From positions 1,458,501 to 1,522,500 of the forward strand of contig OY759227.1 in NCBI GenBank assembly GCA_963662175.1: a stretch of 64,000 bases of DNA, written 5' to 3'. Numbering within the stretch: the first letter of the stretch is position 1; each line of letters opens with the position of its first letter. Made by a program: the position numbers and the translations under genes. Source of the DNA: Aradus depressus. Taxonomy: Eukaryota; Arthropoda; Insecta; Hemiptera; Aradidae. Positions 1-10,234 of this stretch are shown one piece after another. The notes below the pieces were generated by a model that ran no database searches, was not told the origin of the DNA, and saw nothing but the letters and a program-made list of their open reading frames with translations.

Positions 1-20
1 GCAAAAAGCAATTTATCACA
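1..20 (+). repeat. 3' terminus of an LTR1-family LTR
   Basis: The first 20 bases match the last 20 bases of the LTR at 30635-31334, including the terminal ATCACA. They are followed by the same primer-binding region (TGG at 25) that follows every other LTR1 copy. The rest of this LTR lies outside the window. Confidence 0.85.
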
Positions 21-355
21 TTTTTGGCATATCCCTTGTGTGGACGATTTTCGCCACAAAGCCCCATCATATTTTGGCAAAACCTCGATGGGAGAATTTT
101 TTTTTATATTAATTAAAGTAGGGAGACAGGTTGAAAAGATGAAAAGGATAGAATAGAGACAAATAAGGGTTACATTTAATTTTGAGAAATAATTTTTTTC
201 AAAAGAAGGTTACTATTTTATATAACATTTTTTTTTGCTTAGTATTAATATATTTAGTAAAGTAAGAAAATGCCCATTACCAGAGATTAAAGCGAAAATA
301 TTGGGGGAGGAAAGTAGAGAGGGAATATCACATGAATATTTTTTTATATATACAT
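21..355 (+). mobile_element. LTR1 leader and truncated gag start
   Basis: This is the leader of an LTR1 element, parallel to 1202-1454: TGG primer-binding region, AT-rich leader, then a degenerate gag start at 271. A TAA appears a few codons into that gag. From about 320 the sequence switches to a stretch resembling the LTR2-family leader (compare 26970-27000) and then meets the LTR at 356. It is a short chimeric scrap with no usable coding potential, probably left by recombination between neighbouring elements. Confidence 0.65.
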
Positions 356-1201
356 TGTGATGTAAAAACTGCAGAACATTATTTTTAATGAATATATAAA
401 AGAGGTAAATTTGTTATTATAATTATATATATTGTGATATAAAAACTACAGAACATTCTTTTTAATGAATATAGAAAAGAGGTAATTTTTGTTATTATAA
501 TATAATATATATATTATATATATATATATATATCAAGGTGTTTAAAAAACAAAACAAGAAAACATATAAAACAGCTGTGAAACATATAGAGTCGAGAGTC
601 GAGAGCTAGCTCTGGAAGAGTGCACGTAAAGTAAAGATGTTTGATTTAAGTGAGGTTGAACAATTAACGGAAAGTTGAAATATCGAAGTCTAAATTGTGT
701 TAAGAAACTTCAAAAGAAGGTACATTTAATCAAATACTTTTTTTTATATGCCCGAACAAAAGATAAAAAAGAAATAGTTTTTAAGTATTTAATTTAATGA
801 TTTTGTTCCTTTGTAAATTTTTTGTTTTGTTCAATGTTTAGTTTTTTAAGTATAATGTGTGAATAAAGAAAATAACCCTAATATTTGTCCTCTTAAAATT
901 CTATTCAATTCATCTTCCCTGTTGGCCCAGTAATATCATTTGAAAAATCATGGATTACAAATTAATATTATTTAAAATTATTAAAAAATTGGTTTCTCTT
1001 TATATATCCAAGTGTAAAGTTTGTTTAATGAAATTTTTTTGTTGTATACGTGTACTTTCTTCAAAATTGCACGTCTTAAATTATTGATAATATTTTTTAG
1101 GGCCATTTTCGGAAAACTACTGTAGAAATCAAAATTTAAATTAACAAAAGAGATCAAATTTCTACAGGAAATGTGGTAGAGCAAACAAGTTATTAATCAC
1201 A
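356..1201 (+). repeat. LTR1, 5' LTR of element A
   Basis: It starts TGTGATGTA and ends AATCACA, giving TG...CA ends inside a 6-bp inverted repeat. It is longer than the 785-bp LTR1 copies because the first ~75 bp are duplicated (a second TGTGATATA start at about 431) and an AT dinucleotide run follows. U3 carries a perfect 12-bp palindrome at 602-613 (AGAGCTAGCTCT). A polyadenylation-type AATAAA lies at 862-867. Near the 3' end, a 10-bp perfect inverted repeat (CTGTAGAAAT / ATTTCTACAG) is separated by about 28 nt. Confidence 0.85.
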
Positions 1202-1205
1202 TTTT

Positions 1206-1224
1206 TGGCATATCCCTTGTGTGG
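1206..1224 (+). promoter_or_regulatory. Candidate tRNA primer-binding site
   Basis: TGGCATATCCCTTGTGTGG begins 4 nt after the LTR end, the usual position for a minus-strand primer-binding site. Nearly the same string follows LTR1 copies at 25, 4516 and 21186, and variants follow LTR2 copies (TGGCATCTCCTTGTGAGG, TGGCATCACTTGTGG). The conservation between two otherwise diverged families supports function. I could not assign the tRNA. Confidence 0.55.
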
Positions 1225-1454
1225 ACGATTTTCGCCACAAAGCCCCATCATATTTTGGCCAAACCTTGATGGGAGAAATTTTTTATATTAATTAAAGTAG
1301 GGAGACAGGTTGAAAAGATGAAAAGGATATAATAGAGACAAATAAGGGTTACATTTAATTTTGAGAAATAATATTTTTTTTGACGACTTCAAAAGAAGGT
1401 TACTATATTAACATTGTTTTTGTTTAGTATTCATATATTTAATAAAGTAAGAAA

Positions 1455-2465
1455 ATGCCAATTACCAGAGGAGAGGCGAAGAGATTGGAGGAGGAAAGTA
1501 GAGAGGAAGGGTCGAGTTCGGATATGGAAGTATCGGAAGATACAGGAAGGGAGACTCCAGCTGCAATGGAGTCCACGGAGGGTACAGGTGAGGAGAAATC
1601 AGATAAGCTAGATAGATTCAAGGAATTCATAACCCAGATATTTACAAATTTAGAGACAAAAATAGAAGAACAGGGTAGAGATTTAAGGAAGAATATGAAA
1701 GAGCAAGGAATAGAATTAAGGGGGGATTTGGAAAATATAAATCAGAAAATAGAAGAACAGGGAAAAGAATTAAAGGGAGAGATGGGAAATTTAAGAGGCG
1801 ACATACAAAATTTAGAAGTTAAATTAAATAAAAGGGTGGACAATTTGATGAACCAAGTAGAGAAATTGCAAATAGAAAATGAAAGAGTTGAAAATAGGAT
1901 AGATAAAGCAGGAGAAAACTTAGAAAAGAACTTTAATCAAAAAATTAACAATTTGTATGAAGGGAATTCCGAAGTAGAAAAAGAGGTTGTTATTATTGAC
2001 AGTCAGTCACAAGTTGATGAGGTAGAAGGAACAGAGAATAACAGTGGGGAGGGACAGACCCAAATTTTAGAGAAAGAGGTGGAGGAAGAGAGTAAAAAAG
2101 TGGAAAAATGATTATTAAGTGAAATTCAAGAAAATAGGATGAATATTGATGTGGATGAACAGAGTGAAAGGAACATTTTGATGTTATTAGACAAAACAAA
2201 CGAACAGACTGAGGACAACAAACAAAAGACAAATTTTAATTTTAAAGAAAATATAGTTAAAACTTACAGACAAACTGGAAATAGAAAGGAGGCTAATAAA
2301 AGACATAAGAACAATCTTAAAAAAGGAGTAAGAGAATTTAAACAGGTATTAAGGAGAAAATTAACACTGAATGAATATTTAGAGAAGGGGGATGGGATGT
2401 TTAGAGACACCATTCGCCGGGGCATCCGGAAAAAGAAAAAATTAAATTTGGGCTTTGCAATATAA
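1455..2465 (+). pseudogene. LTR1 Gag-like coiled-coil protein, one nonsense codon
   Basis: The frame is open from ATG 1455 to the stop after 2465, apart from a TGA at 2109-2111 where the other copies (17454, 22209) keep a sense codon. The ~336-residue product starts with an MPITRGEAKRLEEE segment followed by an acidic Ser/Glu-rich stretch. The middle is a long heptad-type coiled coil rich in Asn-Leu-Glu, Lys-Ile-Glu-Glu-Gln and Leu-Arg-Gly-Asp. It ends in a basic tail with the motif FRDTIRRGIRKKKK. There is no CCHC zinc knuckle. Position after the primer-binding site and the structural make-up suggest Gag; that function is inferred, not recognised from a named domain. A T-run and palindrome follow directly. 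Confidence 0.6.
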
Positions 2466-2505
2466 TTGCATTAGCCACTTTTTATGGTGAACGTATTTTT
2501 TTTTG

Positions 2506-2521
2506 AAACTCGGATGAGTTT
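2506..2521 (+). other. Conserved short hairpin just after gag
   Basis: AAACTC-GGAT-GAGTTT is a 6-bp perfect stem with a 4-nt loop, preceded by a T-run. It sits about 40-45 nt past the gag stop. Equivalent hairpins follow gag at 17861, 22614 and 30160 (LTR1) and, with loop GAAT, at 15089, 45855 and, inverted, 11070 (LTR2/LTR2b). Conservation across diverged families suggests a role in RNA structure or at a former gag-pol boundary. Confidence 0.5.
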
Positions 2522-2544
2522 GAGGAAATGACTGACAGACTAAC

Positions 2545-2994
2545 ATGACAGAATTAGGGACCCAACATAGGACGCCGTGGTCCAATTTGTACCAACGAAC
2601 TGTGGACAAAGACCACTGTCTCACATTAACGGACGACACACACCTTAATGAGGGGTATTTACGAAAATTAAGGGAAAGGGTGTTTGACAATATTAAAATC
2701 GCGGAAAAACACGCGCGGGAATTTGACAATACAAGTCATACAATTTATAAATTTCAGGTGGGGGATTTAGTACTTGTAAAATCGTTGAGAACATTGGACC
2801 AAACTCTGACTCAAGCAACAAAATTCCGAAATATATATGAAGGGACGTACAGGATCAAAATTAGTTATGGGGACACGACATACTTACTTACAGACCCAGA
2901 CAACTTGGACAAAGACAGAGGAAAATTTCATTCGACGCTAATAAAGCCATATTTTAAGAAAAAGGGGGGGGGGAATAGTTCATTAGGGATCTGA
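2545..2994 (+). pseudogene. Ty3/Gypsy-type integrase C-terminal remnant
   Basis: About 149 residues are open in this frame. They match the C-terminal part of Ty3/Gypsy integrases: a linker with LRERVFDNIKIAEKHAREFDN, then FQVGDLVLVKS, an aromatic KFRNIYEGTYRI segment like the GPY/F module, and an R-x-K-F-H-x-T-L-I-K-PYF end. The catalytic DDE core, RNase H and RT are absent, and the fragment begins directly after the post-gag sequence, so pol has lost an internal block of several kilobases. Other LTR1 copies here lack even this piece. It is the only evidence in the window for the superfamily of LTR1. It ends in a G-run and then non-coding sequence. Confidence 0.75.
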
Positions 2995-3726
2995 ACCAAA
3001 TTGAAGTATTGAAGATATAGCAGAGTGGACAGACAAGCCAACTATTCCACTAGACAGCTGATTTTGAACGGACATAATATGGAAGATGATTTTTTTTTTT
3101 GTCGACTAGAAAGAACTAGCGATATATATAGGAGATTTATGATGTAGTGTTGGTTGCCTACCTGAGATAGGAGGAACCGTATTTTTGCTACGTCGACGAT
3201 GAAGTTATTGTTATTATTAGGGATTTATTAGTAGATTAGGAAGTATGAAGGACGTCTCAAAAAATTTTAAACCTCAAAAGACAAGTATTATATATATTAA
3301 ATAAATTAAATTTGTATTTCTTATTACCCGGCGTGAGGCCTAATTTTCATTGCTATGATATATTTTGGAAGTGTGTTGAAGTAAATGAATTTATTCAAAT
3401 TTTATTTAAAATTTATTTTGTAAAAATTTGTATGTACAATCTTTATAAATAATTATTTTTAATACATACAATTGTATATTGATGGTAAAGGCGGGAAGTA
3501 AAATGAATTGGCAATTTCTTGAATCTATATGCAACACGATTATTTCCAAACTTAATTTCATGACTATGACTGATCCTGTAAATATGTAAAAATTTAGTAT
3601 TATATTTTTTTTATGTTCAATTAGTTCCAATTTTTATAAATTTAAGTTGACATTTTCTTTAGGTTAAGGATTAATTGTAAATTTTTAGATTAAGATTTGT
3701 TTTTGTTTATTAGAAATTAAGTACGT
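2995..3726 (+). other. 3' untranslated region of element A, first part
   Basis: AT-rich sequence matching 19310-19995 and 23570-24260 with small indels. It contains a conserved motif at 3156-3179 (GCCTACCTGAGATAGGAGGAACC) that can fold into a short hairpin and recurs in the LTR2 3' region (54950, and inverted near 9090). It stops at ACGT (3723-3726), where element D was inserted, and resumes at 25155. Confidence 0.65.
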
Positions 3727-4511
3727 TGTGATGTACACTACGGAACATTTTTTAATGAATATTTTAATGAAAAGAGGTAATTTTTTTAAATTATAATATA
3801 ATATATATCAAGGTGTTTAAGAAAACAAAACAAGAAAACATATAAAAACAGCTGTAAAAATAGGGTTGAGTTGAATGGAGTCGTGAGCTAGCTCTTAAAC
3901 GGTGCACTGTGGTTTGATATGTTTTAAATAAAAATGAAGTTGAACAATTAGATGAAAGTTGACTGGGGTGGAATTAAAGTGTGAAGAGTTGACGGGGTCT
4001 GGTTTTTGTGGTAGAGGCGTCGAGAAGGTACAATTAATAATATATATATTTTTCAATATGCCCAAATAATAATAATAATAGTTTTTAAGTATTTAGTTAA
4101 ATGATTTTGTTGCTTTGTTTTTCCTTTGCTTTGTTCAATGTTTAGTTTTTTTTATTAGAATGTGCAAATAAAGCAAATAACCCAAATATTTGTCCTCTTC
4201 AAATTCTATTCTATTCATCTTCCCTGTTGGCCCAGTAGTAGTATCATTTGAAAAACCTTTGGATTAGAAATTAATATTATTTAAAATTATTAAAAATTGG
4301 TATCTCTTTGTGAATCCAAGTGTAAAGTTTGTTTAATTGAATTTTTTTTCGTTGTATACGTGTACTTTCTTAAAAATTGCACGTCTTAAATTATTGATAA
4401 TATTTTTTTTAGTGCAATTTTCGGCAAACTACTGTAGAAATCAAAATTTAAATAAACAAAAGAGATCAAATTTCTACAGGAAATGTGGTAGCAAACAAGC
4501 TTTTTATCACA
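3727..4511 (+). repeat. LTR1, left LTR of composite D
   Basis: 785 bp from TGTGATG to ATCACA, differing by only a few substitutions from 20397-21181 and 24370-25154. It carries the GAGCTAGCTC palindrome, an AATAAA signal in an AATAAAGCAAATAA context, and the CTGTAGAAAT/ATTTCTACAG stem at 4432-4479. Confidence 0.9.
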
Positions 4512-4694
4512 TTTTTGGCATATCCCTTGTGTGGACGATTTTCGCCGCAAAGCCCCATCATATTTTGGCAAAACCTTGATGGGAGAATTTTTTTATATTA
4601 ATTAAAGTAGGGAAATAGGTTGAAAAAGATGAAAAGGATAGAATAGAGACAAATAAGGGTTACATTTAATTTTGAGAAATAATTTTTTTTTTTG
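4512..4694 (+). other. LTR1 leader, first part, ending at TTTG target site
   Basis: Primer-binding region and leader equal to 21182-21360. It ends in a T-run plus TTTG (4691-4694), after which the LTR2 composite begins. The leader resumes at 16606 with TTTGCCAAC. Confidence 0.8.
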
Positions 4695-6099
4695 TGTAAT
4701 GTAAACAAACCCGTTGCCAAGACAACCGATGTCGAAGCGACGTTATTTTTTTGGAATCCATTTAGAAGACGAAATCAAAGTAAAAGAAGAAAGAAAATTA
4801 AGAAAGAAGAAAAGAAAATGGAAATCTGAAGAACAAAACAAGTTTAAAAAGAAATAAAATACAGTAAAAGTAAAGAAAAGGTAGCTTTAGGCCTAACCTT
4901 GCAGTTATCAACAAACATTTTAAATAATAATTACAAGATCCACCGACTTCAAAAGGAAACTAAATTTTCAGAAGGGATTAATTTAGCACCCAGAAACAAA
5001 ATGAAACAGCTAAAAGAAGAAGGAATGAAGAAAATTTCAGGAAGTTATAAGCAAAATTAAGAAAAGGTCAATAATTAAAAAACGAGTCGGTAGAAAGTTG
5101 TGAAAATTTTTAGGAAAAGACAGTTAATTATTAAGAAAAGATTAAAGAGGAAAAAGAAGAGAAAAACTGCCCACATCAGAAAGAAAAGCCAGTAGTAAAT
5201 TTTGAAGAAACGGTCAGTTCTAAAATACACCGAATCAACTAGGCCGGATCCCATCTGAAATAATACAAGTGATCCGAAAGTGTATACCACAAACTTTAAA
5301 CACTGTTTTCGAGAAATGAAGAAGGCAAAATTAAAAAGAAAAGTTACAGAAAATTAAGATGACAATTTAGAAAAGAGAAGAAACGGAAGAAAGGAGAGAA
5401 AACACCAAAAAATATTAATATTTAGAAGTAAAACAAGAGACAACAGGGAAAAGAAACTCGAATTTGCTACCCATAATTCCGTGCGGAGGCAGTTTAGGCA
5501 GTCTATGCTGGGTTCTGGTAGAGGTGGAACCTGTGAGAGACTAGTCTCTGTTTTTTTTGTTGAAATGTGTGAAAAGTAGTGAGTAAACAATTAAAAGTGA
5601 GTAAAAGTGACCGGTAAAAGATTGAAGGGATGTGGAGAGAGTGTGGACTCCAATTTTTATGTTAAAAAGTAAAATTTATTGTATATATGTTTCAAGTGTG
5701 ACGTCACAAGGTAGTATCCATTTTTGTATATAAATTTTTCAATATGGCCATTTCAATTTTTCATATTCATCAAATTTGTTTTAGTAAAGCCAATTTATTT
5801 ATAACCATGTTTTAATTTCTTTTAATTTCCCCAAAATCTCTCTCAATGAAATTCACATTTCAAAACTCATAGGCCTTGCGAATCAACACCTTTGAGATAA
5901 GCGCCAATCGTTATCGGGACATAATATTTGATAATCTTTATTTTCAGAATCACACCGGGAGACTTTTGGATTTTTGGATTGGTGCGAGTAAAGTAGTTTG
6001 AAAATTTTACAGAGTTATTTATAACATATGTTTTTCATTTTTTTTAAGAGCTTCACTCAACCATATGGTAGATTATTTTATTTTTGAAATTATAGAGTT
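4695..6099 (+). repeat. LTR2, left LTR of composite (3' end deleted)
   Basis: It starts TGTAATGTAAACAAACC and is the inverted counterpart of 8212-6855. It stops at the shared ATTATAGAGTT, where about 110 bp of LTR end plus the primer-binding site and early leader are deleted and the gag leader follows. Purine-rich U3, a CRE-like TGACGTCA at 5699-5706, and a GAATCACACCGGGAGAC stretch near 5950 are shared with other LTR2 copies. Confidence 0.8.
5699..5706 (+). promoter_or_regulatory. TGACGTCA (CRE/ATF-type) palindrome in LTR2
   Basis: The 8-bp palindrome is kept in LTR2 copies at 5699, 7217, 12495, 26185, 27690 and 29197; LTR2b has TGATGTCA at about 44524. TGACGTCA is the consensus for CREB/ATF-type bZIP factors, so these LTRs could respond to such factors; that is inference. 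Confidence 0.4.
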
Positions 6100-6137
6100 G
6101 AGAGAGTGGGGAATATTGTATGAAATTTTTTCAATAT

Positions 6138-6307
6138 ATATATAACAATATTGAACACAATTGCGTTTGTTGCGACATTTATATAAATTTAATTTTGTTT
6201 TTGTATTAATATTTAATTATGCCATTGACGAGAGGGGAAGCAAAAAGATTAGAGGAAGAGAACAAGGGGGAGGAATTTAGTTCTGACGAAGGGTCCGAAA
6301 TAGAGAT
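6138..6307 (+). repeat. ~170-bp direct repeat flanking the inverted LTR2 segment, left copy
   Basis: Leader plus first gag codons, matching 13491-13660. The two copies bracket the inverted 6307-13490 segment. Confidence 0.75.
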
Positions 6308-6309
6308 TT
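6219..6309 (+). pseudogene. LTR2 gag N-terminal fragment
   Basis: The first ~30 codons equal those of the full gag at 13572 (MPLTRGEAKRLEEE...). At about 6307-6309 the reading changes abruptly to the reverse complement of another gag (6423 to 6307), sharing only a TTT at the join. Confidence 0.75.
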
Positions 6310-6423
6310 TGTGTTCATGTCTGTTTTTTGTTCGTCCATCTTGCTACTTAAATTTGCTAATTGCTGGGTCATTAATTCCATGAATCTATCCATCTTGTCT
6401 GATTGCTCTTTAGTGAGCTTCAT
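6307..6423 (-). pseudogene. LTR2 short-form gag N-terminus, truncated
   Basis: On the minus strand an ATG at 6423 starts an MKLTKEQSDKMDRFMELM segment identical to the gag at 11899-11078. It is cut off after about 38 residues at the inversion junction. The upstream leader (6424-6731) and LTR (6732-8212) are intact in order, so this is the start of a second unit in a tandem minus-strand pair. Confidence 0.75.
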
Positions 6424-6731
6424 CTTAAATAATAACTTTAATATCTCGAATTCAAACAAAAAAAAAATTATCAATATGACTGTAAAAAAAATGTTGGTTC
6501 AATATTTTTATATGTATATAAACAAAAATTCATGTAGTATATTCCCCTCTCTCCCAACGAAACTCAAATCTCCTCATGGCCTTGTTTTTCTGATTTTACT
6601 TATAATGCAACTTTAGGCTTATTTAATCGTTATTAAAGAAAATGTTTCGTTGACTCTATGCGAGTTATTTATTGATCAAAGAATGCAAAATAAAAAAAAC
6701 AAGAAATTATCCTCACAAGGAGATGCCATAA
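6424..6731 (-). other. LTR2 leader with primer-binding region (minus)
   Basis: It runs from the LTR end at 6732 to the gag start at 6423. A TGGCATCTCCTTGTGAGG primer-binding candidate lies just inside the LTR end. A segment shared by all LTR2 leaders reads (minus strand) as GCCTAAAGTTGCATTATAAG. Confidence 0.7.
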
Positions 6732-8212
6732 TGAAAGGTTTTATAATGTATATTGACTTGTTGCCTTTCACAATGAATTAAAAAATGAATAAAATTTTGA
6801 ATAATAAAAAAAAATTAAGTTAATTAAATCTATAATTTCAAAAATAAAATAATCTACCATATGGTTGAGTGAAGCTCTTAAAAAAATGAAAAACATATGT
6901 TATAAATAACTCTGTAAAATTTTCAAACTACGTTACTTGCACCAATCCAAAAATCCAAAAGTCTCCCGGTGTGATTCTGAAAATAAAGATTATTAAATAT
7001 TATGTCCCGATAATGATTGGCGCTTATCTCAAAGGTGTTGATTCGCAAGGCCTATGAGTTTTGAGATTTGAATTTCATTGAGAGAGATATGGGGAGTTAA
7101 AAGAAAATTAAAACATATTTACAAACAATATAACTTTAATAAAACTATTATGAATTTTGAAATTAAAAATGGCCATCTTAGAAATTATATGTACAAAAAA
7201 ATGGATCATACCTTGGTGACGTCACACTTGAAACATATATACAATAAATTTTACTTTTAACATAAAAATTGGAGTCCACACTCTTTCCACATCCCTTCAA
7301 TCTTTTACCGGTCACTTTTACTCACTTTTAATTGTTTACTCACTACTTTTCACATATTTTAACAAAAAAAACAGAGACCAGTCTTTCAACGGTTCCACCT
7401 CTACCAGGACCCAGCATAGACTGACTAAACTGCCTCCGCACGGAATTATGGGTAGCAAATTCGAGTTTCTTTTTTCTGTTGTCTCTTGTTTTACTTCTAA
7501 ATATTAATATTTTTTGGTGTTTTCTCTCCTTCCTTCCGTTTCTTCTCTTTTCTAAATTGTCATCTTAATTTTCTGTAACTTTTCTTTTTAATTTTGCCTT
7601 CTTCATTTCTCGAAAACAGTGTTTAAAGTTTGTGGTATACACTTTCGGATCACTTGTATTATTTCAGATGGGATCCGGCCTAGTTGATTCGATGTATTTT
7701 AGAACTGACCGTTTCTTCAAAATTTACTACTGGCTTTTCTTTCTGATGTGGGCAGTTTTTCTCTTCTTTTTCTTCTTTAATCTTTTCTTAATAATTAACT
7801 GTCTTTTCCTAAAAATTTTCACAACCTTCTACCGACTCGTTTTTTAATTATTGACCATTTCTTAATTTTGCTTATAACTTCCTGAAATTTTCTTCATTCC
7901 TTCTTCTTTTAGCTGTTTCATTTTGTTTCTGGGTGCTAAATTAATCCCTTCTGAAAATTTAGTTTCCTTTTGAAGTCGGTGGATCTTGTAATTATTATTT
8001 AAAATGTTTGTTGATAACTGTAAGGTTAGGCCTTCAGCCACCTTTTCTTCCTTTTAAAGTTATTCTTACTTTTTTTTAAACTTGTTTTGTTCTTCAGATT
8101 TCCATTTTCTTTTCTTCTTTCTTTGCATTGTTCCTTTTTTTCAAATGGATTCCAAAAAAAATAACGTCGCTTCGACATCGGTTGTCTTGGCAACGGGTTT
8201 GTTTACATTACA
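6732..8212 (-). repeat. LTR2, minus-strand copy preceded by polypurine tract
   Basis: About 1481 bp, starting TGTAATG at 8212 and ending CCTTTCA at 6732 on the minus strand. Immediately upstream (8213-8235) is a purine-rich tract, AGGAGAAGGCAA on the minus strand, as expected for a 3' LTR. Leader and gag follow on the other side, so it is shared between two tandem units. Confidence 0.8.
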
Positions 8213-9505
8213 TTGCCTTCTCCTATTTTTTCTGGAACGAAAATTGTGTTTCTAGAATCACAATTTTTGTTCCAAAGGTTCCCTCTTCATCTGTTTTATC
8301 CTGGTCCTTTTTCCGCCTTCATCCACTCCTGTCGTCCTCCAATTGGTCGTCGTGAACCGGCACTTTTGGGTGTCTCTACGCTCACAAACCACCTCAACAA
8401 AAATTCATCTCGCACCTGTCACTTCACTTCATTCCCCACTGTCATTTACAACAAATTTACATTAAACAAAAAAAATTCTTTACACACTAATTATAAACTG
8501 AGCTCAGTCCTTTACAATTTGGACGAGCGGAAGACAAATAAAATTGTCTTTTAAATTTCATATATAAAAAAATATTGAACATATTATTATCTAAATGCAA
8601 ACTTTACTTTAATTAATATCCTTTGGACATATGTCCCAAAACAAACCAAATTTATATTTAATTATAATATTGCCGCTTCACCACTTAATATCTTTTCTTA
8701 CTTTCCATCTTTCTTTCTATCTTAATCTCAAAAAAAAAATTTATATTCTACTTCAAATCATAAAAAAAAATAATAATTGGGTTGCTTTTCTAAATTCAGT
8801 TCCTCATTCCTCATCATCATTTTCTAAATATTTCTTCACATATCTTTGGTTCAATTAAAATTCAACTTCCTATGTCAACTTCTCAAGTTACAAAAATTCC
8901 CCCCTACAAAGTATAAATATTCCTTATCCCATTATTTCGACGTTACCTAGGCCTTCGCCCATTCCCTAACTCCTCCTATAGCTCAAAAAAAAAAACTTCA
9001 ACTTCTTAATCTCAAAAAAAAAATCCCTAATAACTTCTTATATCATCGTAGATTATAATCCTTATATATCGTCGCAGAAAATGTGGATCCTCCCTTCCTT
9101 GGGTAGGCTATCTCACAAAAAAAAATAAATATCTAGCTATCTATTCTCTAATAGCTCTAACTTCCTCAATAACTTCCTCAAAATCTAAGTTTTCAGTAAC
9201 GTCTGGTAAGTCTCAAAGAAAAATTATCCCCATGTATTCTAATTATTTTATTATTAATCATATTACATCCCCTTTTCTTAAACAAAACATATCTAAATGA
9301 AACTATTTATAAAATTCCTAATTCTTCCTGCGAATAATCCTATCCCTTCACTCTCTTTACCAAAAAAAAAACTAAAAAAATACTTGCCAGCAAATCTACT
9401 AATTTTCCACTTCCTACGGTCTTACATATGTGTATAATAAAGATAAATGTACTGATGTAAGAAACCAACTTATGGGTCAATGCAAATGCAAAAATACTAG
9501 TGATA

Positions 9506-9960
9506 GGTATGTTAGAAATGGCTGCACAAATCCGCTTATGGAAAAATGCAAAAATAATAAAGGTATGTGTGTTAGAAAAGACTGCATAAATCCGCTTATG
9601 GGAAAATGCATAAATAATGGTGGTATATATGTTAGAAAATACTGCACAAATCCGCTTATGGGAAAATGCAAAAAATAATAGTGGTATATATGTTAGAAAA
9701 GACTGCACAAATCCGCTTATGGGAAAATGCAAAAAATAGTAGTGGTATGTGTGTTAGAAAAGACTGCACAAATCCGCTTATGGGAAAATGCAAAAAAAAA
9801 TAATAGTGGTATATATGTTAGAAAAGACTGCACAAATCCGCTTATGGGAAAATGCAAAAAATAATAGTGGTATATATGTTAGAAAAGACTGCACAAATCC
9901 GCTTATGGGAAAATGCAAAAAATAATAGTGGTATATATGTTAGAAAAGACTGCACAACAT
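9506..9960. repeat. Minisatellite, ~60-bp unit, about 8 copies
   Basis: Units of 60-66 bp with core GTTAGAAAAGACTGCACAAA and CCGCTTATGGGAAAATGCAA recur from about 9511 to 9950. Length varies mainly in the A-run and the AATAATAGTGG spacer. The same array, inverted and with about ten more variable units, lies at 53965-54590 at the equivalent place in LTR2b. Long ORFs across it reflect the repeat and have no coding signature. Confidence 0.9.
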
Positions 9961-10234
9961 AAAAATCTATATATATATATATTGTCTCCCCCCTTATTTC
10001 GCGATCATTCACTCTCAATTTCTTTCATACCAGCATTCATTCCTCTAATACTAAATTAACACATCTACACTATATACAAATAAAATCATAAAAAAATGCA
10101 AAATAATACAAAATCCCCTCCTGTGTTTTGTGTAAGTTGAGTAATGTAAAATGATTTCGTTTCTTAATGTTGTGTTGTCCGTACGGTGTAACATAAATGT
10201 ATCAAATAAATCATAAATCCCCGTAATAATGTAT

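Noticed and set aside
356..1201. A TSD for the left LTR of element A
   Set aside because: ACAT at 352-355 has no matching right flank (AGAG follows 31334), and the left neighbour is LTR1/LTR2 chimeric sequence. The left boundary is probably recombinant.
4337..4579. 80-codon plus frame repeated at 21007 and 24980
   Set aside because: It spans the LTR1 end and primer-binding region, and its conservation follows from the LTR.
9340..9732. Open frames of 64-130 codons across the minisatellite (both strands), and similar ones at 53913-54677
   Set aside because: They follow the repeat period, change frame with unit length, and show no coding signature.
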